Shown: positions 29,702 through 39,088 of the stretch, one piece after another
Position numbering within the stretch: the stretch's first letter is position 1
Layout: every line of letters begins with the position of its first letter
DNA from: Arsenophonus sp045399315
GTDB lineage: Bacteria > Pseudomonadota > Gammaproteobacteria > Enterobacterales > Enterobacteriaceae
Direction of reading: 5' to 3'
Length of the DNA stretch: 64,000 nt
NCBI GenBank assembly: GCA_045399315.1
Contig: DAYVGO010000005.1
Coordinates: 1 to 64,000, forward strand
Program-made: the position numbers and the translations under genes
The notes under the pieces: generated by a model
Seen by the model: only the letters and a program-made list of their open reading frames with translations
Databases searched by the model: none
Told to the model about the DNA's origin: nothing

Positions 29702-30808
29702 TTAGAACTGGTAAACTAAGCCTAAACCGACAAGGTTGTCGCTGCCAATACCATATTTTTTGGTAAAGTCATTGCTATTGACTAGGTTGATTTTGTAATC
29801 AACAACTGCGGTCAGGTTTTTGTTGAAGTAGTAGAAAGCACCTAACGAGATATATTTCACCAAGTCTTGCTTATTAGCATTGTCTAGCAGATCTTTACCT
29901 TTAGACTGTACATAAGCAACAGATGGTTTCAGACCAATTTCGTCAAACAGATACTGACCAACCAATTCAAAGTTTTTAGTTTTATTAGCGACACGTGTCA
30001 TATCGGTGTTGTCGACTGTTCCGCCAAACCTAGTCATATTACGGGTTTCGCCGTACATCGCCGCCAGATAGAGATTGTTGGCATCATATTTGATACCAGC
30101 GTTCCAGCCTTCAGCACTATTACCACCAGCGCCACTTTTAGCTTTCAAAGTGTCATTCATGCCACGATTAGATTTGGTATAAGCACCAGCCAGTGCAACA
30201 CTCCAGCCGATATCATAGTTGGCTGCAACACCGAAGCCATCACCGTTATTTTTCAGGTAATCTTTGCTACCTGATTTGTTGCTTTTAGTATTTTTTCCTT
30301 GATATTGTAGGGCGAAGTTCAAGCCATCGACCATACCAAAGAAATCAGTACTACGGTAAGTTAACAGGTTACGGTTACGGCCAGTCATGTAGCTATCATC
30401 CTGAGACATAGAGTCTGCACCAGAAAGTGGCAGAACGTCAGTCCATGCGTTGACATCATAAAGAACACCATAGTTGCGACCATAGTCCAATGAACCACAG
30501 TCAGCAATTTTCAAACCGGCATAAGCTAAATGGTTTGTATTTTCGTTCTCAGCTTCACTTTTGTTGGTTTTAGTTTGCCATTCGAAACGACCAAAACCAG
30601 TTAGTTGATCAGAGATTTGAGTATCACCTTTTATACCAAGACTAACACGCGAGTCATCGCCACCATTGCTTTTTCCAAAGAAGTGACGAACGTCAACTTT
30701 ACCATATAGATTGAGTTTGTTGCCGTTTTTGTTATAGATTTCAGCTGCGTTTGCTGTATTAGCTAACAACGCCGGGATAACTATTGCAAGAATATTGCGC
30801 TTCATCAT
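29702..30808 (-). CDS. ompF: OmpF/OmpC-type outer membrane porin
   Basis: Trimeric 16-strand general porin for small hydrophilic solutes. The start at 30808 (MMKRNILAIVIPALL) is set by GAGGG eight bases upstream; in-frame upstream starts are unlikely. A signal peptide ends at TANAA, then the mature protein opens with EIYNKNGNKLNLYGK. The porin L3-type region, YGRNYGVLYDVNAWTDVLP, and the aromatic C-terminal signature GLGLVYQF for BAM recognition are intact. It is about 368 residues. Position between aspC and asnS, and the MMKRN start, favour ompF over ompC, though the split of these paralogues in this lineage is unsure. Confidence 0.93.
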   Translation of the reverse strand: MMKRNILAIVIPALLANTANAAEIYNKNGNKLNLYGKVDVRHFFGKSNGGDDSRVSLGIKGDTQISDQLTGFGRFEWQTKTNKSEAENENTNHLAYAGLKIADCGSLDYGRNYGVLYDVNAWTDVLPLSGADSMSQDDSYMTGRNRNLLTYRSTDFFGMVDGLNFALQYQGKNTKSNKSGSKDYLKNNGDGFGVAANYDIGWSVALAGAYTKSNRGMNDTLKAKSGAGGNSAEGWNAGIKYDANNLYLAAMYGETRNMTRFGGTVDNTDMTRVANKTKNFELVGQYLFDEIGLKPSVAYVQSKGKDLLDNANKQDLVKYISLGAFYYFNKNLTAVVDYKINLVNSNDFTKKYGIGSDNLVGLGLVYQF

Positions 30809-30860
30809 TATTATTACCCTCATTGGTGTTATTCGGACACCTGCCACTGCCAAAAATAAA

Positions 30861-30877
30861 TTCCCAACTATTGGGAA
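30861..30877 (-). promoter_or_regulatory. Hairpin in the porin 5' leader
   Basis: A perfect inverted repeat, TTCCCAA with a three-base loop, lies about 53-69 bases upstream of the porin start. In the sense direction it is followed by TTTATTTTT, resembling an intrinsic terminator inside the leader. It could stabilise the mRNA 5' end or attenuate transcription. Confidence 0.6.
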
Positions 30878-30990
30878 CTATCTCTAAGAGTTTAGTGTCG
30901 TCTCGTTTCTACGTCTAGTGTTCCATTGGTAAATATTTTTATCTACCCTGAAAATGATACATAAATACAATATTTGTAATAAATAGAAAA

Positions 30991-31011
30991 AATAAGTTAC
31001 AAAATGTAAAA
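30991..31011 (-). promoter_or_regulatory. Putative OmpR-binding box upstream of the porin
   Basis: On the minus strand the sequence begins TTTTACATTTTGTAAC and continues CTTATT-like. This resembles the F1 OmpR site of E. coli ompF (TTTACTTTTGGTTACAT) as I remember it. A second AT-rich ATTACAAATATTGTA element lies just downstream (about 30964-30982). Location about 185-205 bases before the start codon is plausible. It suggests osmotic regulation by EnvZ/OmpR may be kept. Confidence 0.5.
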
Positions 31012-31055
31012 TATTAGGGAACTTTTTGATATTTATTATAATTAGTAACAATAAA

Positions 31056-31074
31056 GGCCAGCACTATACTGGCC
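31056..31074 (-). terminator. Possible terminator after asnS
   Basis: GGCCAG and CTGGCC arms around a 7-base loop, followed leftward by TTTATTGTT, about 45 bases past the asnS stop. Confidence 0.6.
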
Positions 31075-31117
31075 AGTTATCATATAAAATATTTATTAGT
31101 TTTATGAAATTAAATAG

Positions 31118-32518
31118 TTAAAAGCTAACATTACGTGGGGTACGCGGGAATGGAATGGTTTCACGGATATTTTGTACACCAGTCACATAAGCCACCAGGC
31201 GCTCAAATCCGAGCCCAAAACCAGCGTGCGGCACGGTACCATAACGGCGCAGATCACGATACCAGCTATAATCTTGTTGCTTAAGTCCCATCTCTTTCAT
31301 ACGAGCATCAAGTTTATTCAGCCGCTCTTCACGCTGAGAGCCACCAATAATTTCGCCAATACCAGGAGCTAATACATCCATGGCGGCAACCGTTTTATTA
31401 TCATCATTTAGACGCATGTAAAAGGCTTTAATATCTTTTGGATAATTCTTAACTACCACCGGTGCTTTGAAATATTGCTCGGCTAAATAGCGTTCATGCT
31501 TAGAAGAGAGATCGATGCCCCAAGCCACCGGATTTTCAAATGCTTGACCACATTGCTCAAGCACTTTAATGGCGTCGGTATAATCGATTTGGGCAAAATC
31601 AGAGGCAACAAATTTTTCCAATCGGCTGATAACTTGTTTATCGATCCGTTTAGCAAAAAAGGTTAAGTCATCATTACGTTGCTGCAAAACCGCTTTGAAG
31701 ACATATTTTAACATTTTCTCAGCGAGTGATGCGATATCGTTCAGATCGGCAAAAGCGACTTCAGGCTCAACCATCCAAAATTCGGCTAAGTGGCGACTGG
31801 TGTTAGAGTTTTCGGCGCGAAAAGTTGGGCCAAAGGTATAAATTTTACTTAATGCACAAGCATAAGCTTCACCATTTAATTGCCCGGATACGGTTAGAAA
31901 TGCTTCACGACCAAAAAAGTCTTTATCAAAATTGACCTTGCCTTTCTCTGTGCAACGAATATTTTGCAAATCTAAAGTAGAGACACGAAACATTTCACCA
32001 GCGCCTTCGGTATCAGAGGCAGTGATAATTGGTGTTGACACCCAAAGATAGCCTTCCTCGTTAAAGAAACGATGAATCGCTTGGGCTAGCGTATTGCGAA
32101 CACGGGCAACAGCACCAATAAGATTGGTGCGTGGCCTTAGATGTGCCACTTCACGTAAGTATTCAATACTATGCCGTTTTGCCGCCATTGGATAGCTATC
32201 AGGATTGTCTACCATACCAACTACAACAACATGAGTTACCAATAATTCAAATTGTTGTCCCTGACCTTCCGATAGCTTAACTATTCCAGTTACTTCAACC
32301 GAGCAACCGGTGGTAAGGTGTAAAATTTCATTTTTATAATTATCTAACTTATTGTTTACAATAGCCTGTAATGGATTAAAACAGGAACCGTCATAGACGG
32401 CAAGGAATGAGAAACCGGCTTTTGAATCTCTCCTTGTACGTACCCAGCCCCGAACGGTTATTTCTTCGCCTACCGTTACACGGCCTTGTAGTACTTCGAC
32501 TACAGGCGCTATGTTCAT
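31118..32518 (-). CDS. asnS: Asparaginyl-tRNA synthetase
   Basis: Class IIb synthetase charging tRNA-Asn. It has 466 residues, identical to E. coli in length. An N-terminal OB-fold anticodon-binding domain (about 1-110, with VRGWVRTRRDSKAGFSFLAV) is followed by the catalytic core: motif 2 around TFGPTFRAENSNTSRHLAEF and motif 3 GFGLGFERLVAYVTG, ending RDTIPFPRTP-like as IRETIPFPRTPRNVSF. No lesion is seen. Confidence 0.98.
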   Translation of the reverse strand: MNIAPVVEVLQGRVTVGEEITVRGWVRTRRDSKAGFSFLAVYDGSCFNPLQAIVNNKLDNYKNEILHLTTGCSVEVTGIVKLSEGQGQQFELLVTHVVVVGMVDNPDSYPMAAKRHSIEYLREVAHLRPRTNLIGAVARVRNTLAQAIHRFFNEEGYLWVSTPIITASDTEGAGEMFRVSTLDLQNIRCTEKGKVNFDKDFFGREAFLTVSGQLNGEAYACALSKIYTFGPTFRAENSNTSRHLAEFWMVEPEVAFADLNDIASLAEKMLKYVFKAVLQQRNDDLTFFAKRIDKQVISRLEKFVASDFAQIDYTDAIKVLEQCGQAFENPVAWGIDLSSKHERYLAEQYFKAPVVVKNYPKDIKAFYMRLNDDNKTVAAMDVLAPGIGEIIGGSQREERLNKLDARMKEMGLKQQDYSWYRDLRRYGTVPHAGFGLGFERLVAYVTGVQNIRETIPFPRTPRNVSF

Positions 32519-32758
32519 AAAATACTCTCTTGTTGATGTTTAGTTGTTTAAAATTATTGGTTCCAGCTTGGGAAAGACCTTATGTTACTTGTCCACGCGT
32601 AGGAAACAAGTAAAAATAGCAATTTTAAAATGGGAATAACAAGATGAAAAGACCTTTGTAATAAGAATTTAATGTATGCTGAGCTTACAATCAACAAAAT
32701 GTGTTGTCACAATAGTCTGTTATGTTTGCCATCAACACGCTGGATGATATTGGGGATA

Positions 32759-33944
32759 TTAAAAGGCTTTTTTAAAGCGATCAATAAATTCATCGTCATC
32801 ACAGATAGTTTTTCCTGGGCTATCAGACAACTTAGCAACCGGTTTGGCATTATATTCCACTAATTTAATCACAATATTAAGTGGTTTTATGCAAGGAATA
32901 TTGCAGGTTAATCGTGTACCGATACCAAAAATAAGATTAATACGTTTATAAAAATATTTATAAAGGATTAATACTTTTTGTAGATCAAGGTTATCTGAGG
33001 AAACCAGGGTTCTACTCATTGGATCAATCACCAGTTTTTTATAGTGGCTAATGGCTTTTTCGCTCCATTCTAACGGATCACCGGAATCATGACACAATCC
33101 TTGATAACGATTGGTAAAGGTAACATCAAAGTCATGCAGGAAAGCATCCATTGTGATACAGTCTGTTAGTGCAATGCCTAATTGATCGGAATATTCATCC
33201 AGCCAACTTTGTAGCGCAACGCGCTGACTGTTAGCCAAATCCGCGCTAATTTGCTAATGAGCTTGAAACGACTCGTGGGCTTGGGTACCAACAGGTCTAA
33301 GTTGTAGCTGTTGGGCCAGCTGATAATTACTTGTTCCAGTAAAATAGGGAAAATGGGTTTTGAACTCGTTGATAATCGCATATTGCCCCGCTCGAGAAAA
33401 ACGCCAGCGGGTGCCAAAATCCATTAATTTGAAGTTGGTTAAATCAATATCTTGGATTTTAGCATCTTGGTAAAAATGATTAATCAATTTATGTAACTGT
33501 TCAATGGCATCTTCGGCTTTTACATTGGGAGAGCGATCGCGATGAACCAGTTCGCTGATTAAGACCAATAGTAGTACTTCCCATAGAATGACTTCACGCC
33601 ACGGGCCACTAATTCTTAGTGTTAACTGATTTTCTGGGGTGCTATAAACGCTAACATGAGCAGGATTGAAGCGAAAATTCTTCAACCAATTGAGATAATC
33701 AGCCTTAAAAAAGTAGATCGCTGAGATAGCGGTATTCATTTGGCGTTAAGGCAATATGTGCCATTAAATCTATTTGTTGGCGTACAAATTGGGCATAGTT
33801 ACCAAAACGTTCATCACTACGGCAACAAAATTCTACCACTACCGATACTTGATTATAGTGATGAAAAACGGCTTGTTGCATATGCAGCTTATAAGCATCA
33901 GTATCTAACAGTGATGTAATGATAGGTGGTGCATCTGAATTCAT
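32759..33944 (-). pseudogene. pncB: pncB pseudogene (nicotinate phosphoribosyltransferase)
   Basis: PncB makes nicotinate mononucleotide from nicotinate in NAD salvage. Three consecutive pieces cover nearly the full protein. The first, from 33944, includes SLLDTDAYKLHMQQAVFHHY. After a frameshift around 33710-33735 comes FFKADYLNWLKNFRFNP through GTQAHESFQAH. A TAG then replaces the expected Gln, and the frame continues unchanged with QISADLANSQRVALQSWL to PVAKLSDSPGKTIC and FKKAF. Only one frameshift and one nonsense codon are needed to explain it, so inactivation looks recent. Confidence 0.93.
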
Positions 33945-34280
33945 AATGCGTTAGCTATCCTCGCGGAAGCATTACTCTCAGCTTAAAGATAAAATATGCC
34001 AGAGTATACCTGTTGATGCTAGTAAGAGTGAAGGCTGTTCTCAATATTTCTGGTGTAATTATAAAAAATTCTAATCATCTATTTGATATTATAAAATTAT
34101 TTTTTATTGGCAGCGTTTTTAGCAGTAATAAATAACATGCTGATAAAGAGCAGCAAGAGAGAATATTAATAACTGGTAAATTATTTATGATCAAAAGCAA
34201 GAGCTTTTAATATATCATTTATTGCCAAATAATTGACCACCTAACGACATAACAATATTTGATACAGGTAAAAACTTACT
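33945..34280. other. Divergent intergenic region pncB/pepN
   Basis: About 336 bases between the dead pncB and pepN. It is AT-rich with no open frame, repeat or convincing operator; promoters for pepN and formerly pncB should lie here. Confidence 0.5.
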
Positions 34281-36902
34281 ATGACACAACAGCGACAAGA
34301 GAAATACCGGCAGGATTACCAGGCGCCTGATTACACTATCACCGATATTGAATTGGATTTTGTACTTGATCCAGCAACAACCATAGTTACCGCGATAAGC
34401 CGAGTAAAACGATTAAATTCACAGGCTAATACTTTGATACTCGACGGTGAAAACTTGATTTTGCGCAGTATTCAGATTGATGGTGAACCATGGTTAGCCT
34501 ATCGGGAAGAGGCAGGCAAACTGATTATTGAGTCAGTGCCGGGGACTTTCGTTCTTAAGATCGTTAATGAAATAAATCCACTAAAAAATACCGCTCTAGA
34601 GGGACTTTATGTGTCAGCTGATGTATTTTGCACTCAGTGTGAAGCAGAAGGTTTCCGCCATATTACCTATTATTTAGATCGGCCGGATGTCTTAACACGT
34701 TTTACAACTTGTATTACAGCTGACAAATCGCGTTATCCTTATTTGCTTTCCAATGGTAATCAAATTGATAAAGGGGAAAAGGAAGATGGCCGTCATTGGG
34801 TAAAATGGCAAGATCCGTTCCCTAAGCCCAGTTATCTTTTCGCCCTGGTGGCAGGTGATTTTGACGTTCTTTATGATAATTATTTTAGCCAAAGTGGCCG
34901 TAATATAACGTTAGCGCTATTTGTCGATAAGGGGAATTTAGATCGTGCTAACTGGGCAATAGTTTGTTTGAAAAATGCCATGCGTTGGGATGAGAGCCGT
35001 TTTGGTTTCGAATATGATTTAGATACTTATATGATAGTCGCCGTTGACTTCTTTAATATGGGGGCGATGGAAAATAAAGGACTTAATATTTTTAATTCTA
35101 AATATGTGCTAGCGAAAACCGAAACGGCAACTGATAAGGACTATCTTAATATTGAAGCAGTAATCGGCCATGAATATTTTCATAATTGGACAGGTAATCG
35201 TATTACTTGCCGTGATTGGTTTCAATTAAGCCTTAAGGAAGGATTAACGGTTTTTCGTGATCAAGAGTTTAGTTCTGATTTAGGATCACGTTCGGTAAAC
35301 CGGATTGAAAATGTTCGCCTGATGCGTGCACAACAATTTGCTGAAGATACAAGTCCGATGGCGCATCCTATTCGTCCTGATAAAGTGATTGAAATGAATA
35401 ACTTCTATACTTTGACCATTTATGAAAAGGGAGCAGAAGTTATTCGCATGTTGCATACTCTGTTAGGCGAAGAGCAGTTTCAGGCGGGTATGAAACTCTA
35501 TATCGCTCGCCATGATGGCAGTGCTGTTACCTGTGATGATTTCGTACAAGCCATGGAAGATACATCTAATATTGATCTCACTTTATTTCGCCGCTGGTAT
35601 AGCCAATCGGGTACTCCGATAGTGACAGTTAGAGATGAATATATTGCGGAAAAACAGCAATATTTACTGCATATTAGTCAAATGACCCCAGCAACAGCAG
35701 ATCAAGCAGAAAAATTACCACTACATATACCGCTAGATATTGAATTGTATGATAGCGAAGGTAATGTTATTCCGTTACAGCATCATGGTCGACCTGTGCA
35801 TTCGGTACTTAATGTGGTCAAGCCACAGCAGACTTTTATTTTTGATAACGTTAATTCACCACCAATTCCTTCATTGTTACGTGAATTCTCCGCGCCGGTG
35901 AAATTGGATTATTTATACACTGATCAGCAATTAGCATTATTAATGCGCTATGCGAGTAATGACTTTGCTCGTTGGGATGCCGCTCAATCACTACTAGCTG
36001 TTTATATTAAAAATAATGTGACACGCCAACAGCAAGCACAAGATCTCCAACTACCATCACATATTATTGATGCATTTCGTGCTGTTTTATGTGATAAATC
36101 TAGTGATCCGGCTTTAACAGCACAAATATTTACTTTACCTTCGGAAAATGAAGTTGGCGAGTGGTTTGAGATCATCAGTCCGATGGCGATCAGTGATGTT
36201 ATTAACTTTATTATACAAAAATTTGCTACTGAAATGGCGGCTAAATTTGCGGCAGTCTATCATGCCAATAAAGTGACCAAGTATCGTATCGATCATGCTG
36301 ATATTGCCAAACGTTGCTTGCGTAATAGGTGTTTGTTTTATCTAGCTTTTGGCGAAGATAAGCGACAGGCTGATAGATATGTAACGGAGCATTATTATCA
36401 GGCTAACAATATGACTGATGTGATGGCGGCTTTGAATGCTGCTGTGGCCGCACAATTACCCAGTTGTCAACAGCTGATGACGCAATTTGAGCAACGTTGG
36501 CGTGATGATGGTTTGATAATGGATAAATGGTTTATGCTACAGGCCACTAGTCCGGCTAAAAATGTTCTGGCAACAGTACGTAGTTTACTTGCTCATCCAA
36601 CATTTAGTATGGAGAACCCTAACCGAGTACGTTCACTAATAGGTGCTTTTGTTTCTCAAAATCCTGCTGCTTTTCATCACGAAGATGGTTATGGTTATCA
36701 ATTTTTAGTAGAGATGTTAACGTTTTTAAACCGTAGTAATCCACAAGTTGCTGCGTGTTTGATCGAGCCATTGATCCGTCTAAGGCGTTATGATGAAACA
36801 CGGCAGAATCTAATGTACCAGGCGTTAAAACAGTTAAAACAATTAGAAAATCTTTCAGCGAATCTTTTCGAGAAAATTACTAAGGCGTTGGAAAACAAGT
36901 AA
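34281..36902 (+). CDS. pepN: Aminopeptidase N
   Basis: Zinc M1 metallopeptidase that removes N-terminal residues from peptides in the cytoplasm. It has 873 residues (E. coli 870). The substrate-binding motif is seen as GAMENKGLNIFN near residue 262, and the zinc motif HEYFHNW with a downstream Glu in LKEGLTVFRDQEF. It ends with the usual helical C-terminal domain. Divergent from pncB and followed by pyrD, as in E. coli. No disruption is visible. Confidence 0.97.
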   Translation: MTQQRQEKYRQDYQAPDYTITDIELDFVLDPATTIVTAISRVKRLNSQANTLILDGENLILRSIQIDGEPWLAYREEAGKLIIESVPGTFVLKIVNEINPLKNTALEGLYVSADVFCTQCEAEGFRHITYYLDRPDVLTRFTTCITADKSRYPYLLSNGNQIDKGEKEDGRHWVKWQDPFPKPSYLFALVAGDFDVLYDNYFSQSGRNITLALFVDKGNLDRANWAIVCLKNAMRWDESRFGFEYDLDTYMIVAVDFFNMGAMENKGLNIFNSKYVLAKTETATDKDYLNIEAVIGHEYFHNWTGNRITCRDWFQLSLKEGLTVFRDQEFSSDLGSRSVNRIENVRLMRAQQFAEDTSPMAHPIRPDKVIEMNNFYTLTIYEKGAEVIRMLHTLLGEEQFQAGMKLYIARHDGSAVTCDDFVQAMEDTSNIDLTLFRRWYSQSGTPIVTVRDEYIAEKQQYLLHISQMTPATADQAEKLPLHIPLDIELYDSEGNVIPLQHHGRPVHSVLNVVKPQQTFIFDNVNSPPIPSLLREFSAPVKLDYLYTDQQLALLMRYASNDFARWDAAQSLLAVYIKNNVTRQQQAQDLQLPSHIIDAFRAVLCDKSSDPALTAQIFTLPSENEVGEWFEIISPMAISDVINFIIQKFATEMAAKFAAVYHANKVTKYRIDHADIAKRCLRNRCLFYLAFGEDKRQADRYVTEHYYQANNMTDVMAALNAAVAAQLPSCQQLMTQFEQRWRDDGLIMDKWFMLQATSPAKNVLATVRSLLAHPTFSMENPNRVRSLIGAFVSQNPAAFHHEDGYGYQFLVEMLTFLNRSNPQVAACLIEPLIRLRRYDETRQNLMYQALKQLKQLENLSANLFEKITKALENK

Positions 36903-37202
36903 CGTTTTATTTTTCACTGTAGCACTAGGCTTTTTCTTTCAGAAAAAGATTACAAATAAGATATCCTTTCTTTTATAAAATTATCAGCTGGGGAATGTCT
37001 GTCTGTCAGCTTTTTAGCAATTTTTTAAAAGTTAAATGACAAAAAGCAGTGTCATATTGGACGTATTTAAATTATCATGATCGCCTGTACGTACCATTTA
37101 GATTTGCTGATAAATTTATCAATAGGCTGTTTTTATAGATAAAAAGCGTCAAATGATTTCTAACACAAATAATTTATATTATCTATCAAAAAGGTACAGC
37201 TA
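36903..37202. other. Intergenic region pepN-pyrD
   Basis: About 300 bases without a gene. A PurR-type operator is not evident. AAAGGT just before the pyrD ATG is the ribosome binding site. Confidence 0.5.
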
Positions 37203-38213
37203 ATGTTTTACCCCCTTATACGAAAAGCGCTATTCCGCTTAAACCCAGAGCAAGCTCATGAACTTACCTTTCGGCAGCTTAGATATATTATGCATTCGCC
37301 TTTGAGATTTATGCTTCAGCAGTCGGTCAATTTTAAACCTACGACCTGCATGGGGTTGACCTTTAAGAATCCATTGGGATTGGCGGCAGGGCTAGATAAA
37401 GATGGGGAGTGTATCGATGCTTTTGGTGCCATGGGATTTGGTTTCGTTGAAATAGGTACGGTTACACCTTGTCCACAACCGGGCAATGATAAACCACGGC
37501 TATTTCGCCTGGTTGAAGCTGAAGGACTGATCAACCGTATGGGATTTAATAATTTAGGGGTTGATAATTTAGTTGAGAATATTAAAAAAGCACAGTACGA
37601 TGGCATTATCGGTATTAACATTGGCAAAAATAAAACTACGCCGATTGAACAAGGTAAAGATGATTATTTAATTTGTATGGAAAAAATTTATTCTCATGCA
37701 GGTTATATTGCTGTCAATATTTCTTCACCTAATACGCCAGATTTAAGATTATTACAATATGGTGAAGCATTAGATGATTTATTGCAGGCAATTAAAAATA
37801 AACAAAAGCGATTAGCAGAGCAACATCAAAAGTATGTTCCCATCGTAGTAAAAATTGCTCCTGATTTATCGGAACAAGAGATCATTCAAATTACTGATAG
37901 CTTAGTGTGCCACAAAATTGATGGTGTTGTAGCGACCAACACCACTTTAGATCGGAGTTTAGTTAAAGGATTAAAGTACTCAGATGAAGTTGGTGGATTA
38001 AGCGGCCGACCTGTACAATTGAAAAGTACCGAAATTGTGCGTTTATTGGCAAAAGAATTAAAAGGACAGGTGCCGATAATTGGTGTGGGTGGAATTGATT
38101 CTTTGGTTGCGGCAAGAGAAAAATTGGCAGCCGGCGCATTGTTATTACAAGTTTATTCAGGATTTATTTATCACGGACCAAAATTAATTAAAAATATTGT
38201 TAATTATATTTAA
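37203..38213 (+). CDS. pyrD: Dihydroorotate dehydrogenase (quinone)
   Basis: Class 2, membrane-associated FMN enzyme that oxidises dihydroorotate with quinone in pyrimidine synthesis. It has 336 residues, the usual length. The N-terminal amphipathic helix (LIRKALFRLNPEQAHELT) is followed by the barrel with NPLGLAAGLDKDGE, GTVTPCPQPGNDKPRLFRL, the catalytic Ser region VNISSPNTPDLR, and the FMN-binding IIGVGGIDS near the end. Intact. Confidence 0.97.
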   Translation: MFYPLIRKALFRLNPEQAHELTFRQLRYIMHSPLRFMLQQSVNFKPTTCMGLTFKNPLGLAAGLDKDGECIDAFGAMGFGFVEIGTVTPCPQPGNDKPRLFRLVEAEGLINRMGFNNLGVDNLVENIKKAQYDGIIGINIGKNKTTPIEQGKDDYLICMEKIYSHAGYIAVNISSPNTPDLRLLQYGEALDDLLQAIKNKQKRLAEQHQKYVPIVVKIAPDLSEQEIIQITDSLVCHKIDGVVATNTTLDRSLVKGLKYSDEVGGLSGRPVQLKSTEIVRLLAKELKGQVPIIGVGGIDSLVAAREKLAAGALLLQVYSGFIYHGPKLIKNIVNYI

Positions 38214-38425
38214 TCTTGATTTAAGTTTATTAAACAAATAACTAGTTTTTCCTATTAATCAATAATTATTTTGTAATTTGATAATTTATTAACTTGTGGA
38301 TTTTCTTTAAATATTTTTACATAAAAACTCGAAATTTTTTTTATTATAAAAATATTTTTTATCTTAATTTTAATTAGTATGAACTTTGAGTTAGTAAATA
38401 GACTGAACAGATTGAGGGGTGATAA

Positions 38426-38974
38426 ATGAAAATAAAACCCAATAATCAGTGGCGCTGGTATTACGATCAAGAACATGAAAGGATGATGCTAGATTTAGCA
38501 AATGGTATGTTATTTTGTTCATGTTTTCCGGCAAAAATGTTGGTGGCATCTGCTTATGGAGAAATGCCTTTCAACATTGATGATGTGGGGTTATATCATT
38601 GTATTGAAGAACAGGTGCACAAATTATCACTTTCTATTGAGCATAGTGTGGAATTAATTTTAAATGCATTAGTAGCTTTTCGTTTTTTAAAACCACAGAT
38701 GCCTAGAAGCTGGTATTTTTTGCCGGTAAATTATCACGAGGATTTGGTGTTAGCGGATGTTGTTCAGGTTCATATTGAAGATAGTGGGCAGCAGGCATTA
38801 TTTTTAGTGGCAGAAGCAGGCAAATATGCCAGTTTGTGTTTACTTATTGAGCCTCGGTTAGTATTAAAAGATCGGGTAATGAGGTTTTGTGATCCGATTA
38901 AGATTATGAATAATCGCTTAATGATTTATCAACCACCAGTCAATAACTTAATGTACGAAAGGGCTGTTTCATAA
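38426..38974 (+). CDS. zapC: Cell division protein ZapC
   Basis: FtsZ-associated protein that promotes protofilament bundling. It has 182 residues (E. coli 180). It begins MKIKPNNQWRWYYDQEHERM, typical for the family, and has FLKPQMPRSWYF in the middle. GAGGGG ahead of the ATG is a good ribosome binding site. It lies between pyrD and ycbX, as in E. coli. Its partner in division control, SulA, is also present. Confidence 0.92.
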   Translation: MKIKPNNQWRWYYDQEHERMMLDLANGMLFCSCFPAKMLVASAYGEMPFNIDDVGLYHCIEEQVHKLSLSIEHSVELILNALVAFRFLKPQMPRSWYFLPVNYHEDLVLADVVQVHIEDSGQQALFLVAEAGKYASLCLLIEPRLVLKDRVMRFCDPIKIMNNRLMIYQPPVNNLMYERAVS

Positions 38975-39051
38975 AGATATAACCTGAATTAATCAATATT
39001 CAAGGTTTATATAATAACAAAATTGCCAAGTGTTTTTTTTATGAGCAGAAC

Positions 39052-39084
39052 TATCCATCATTCATTGATGGCGAATGATGGATA
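39052..39084. terminator. Perfect hairpin between convergent zapC and ycbX
   Basis: Twelve-base perfect arms (TATCCATCATTC) enclose a nine-base loop. An alternative stem (CCATCA with TGATGG) overlaps the left arm and the loop, so two exclusive folds are possible. There is no immediate T-run on either side, so termination is likely but not certain; an eight-T run lies 15 bases to the left. Confidence 0.6.
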
Positions 39085-39088
39085 AGAA

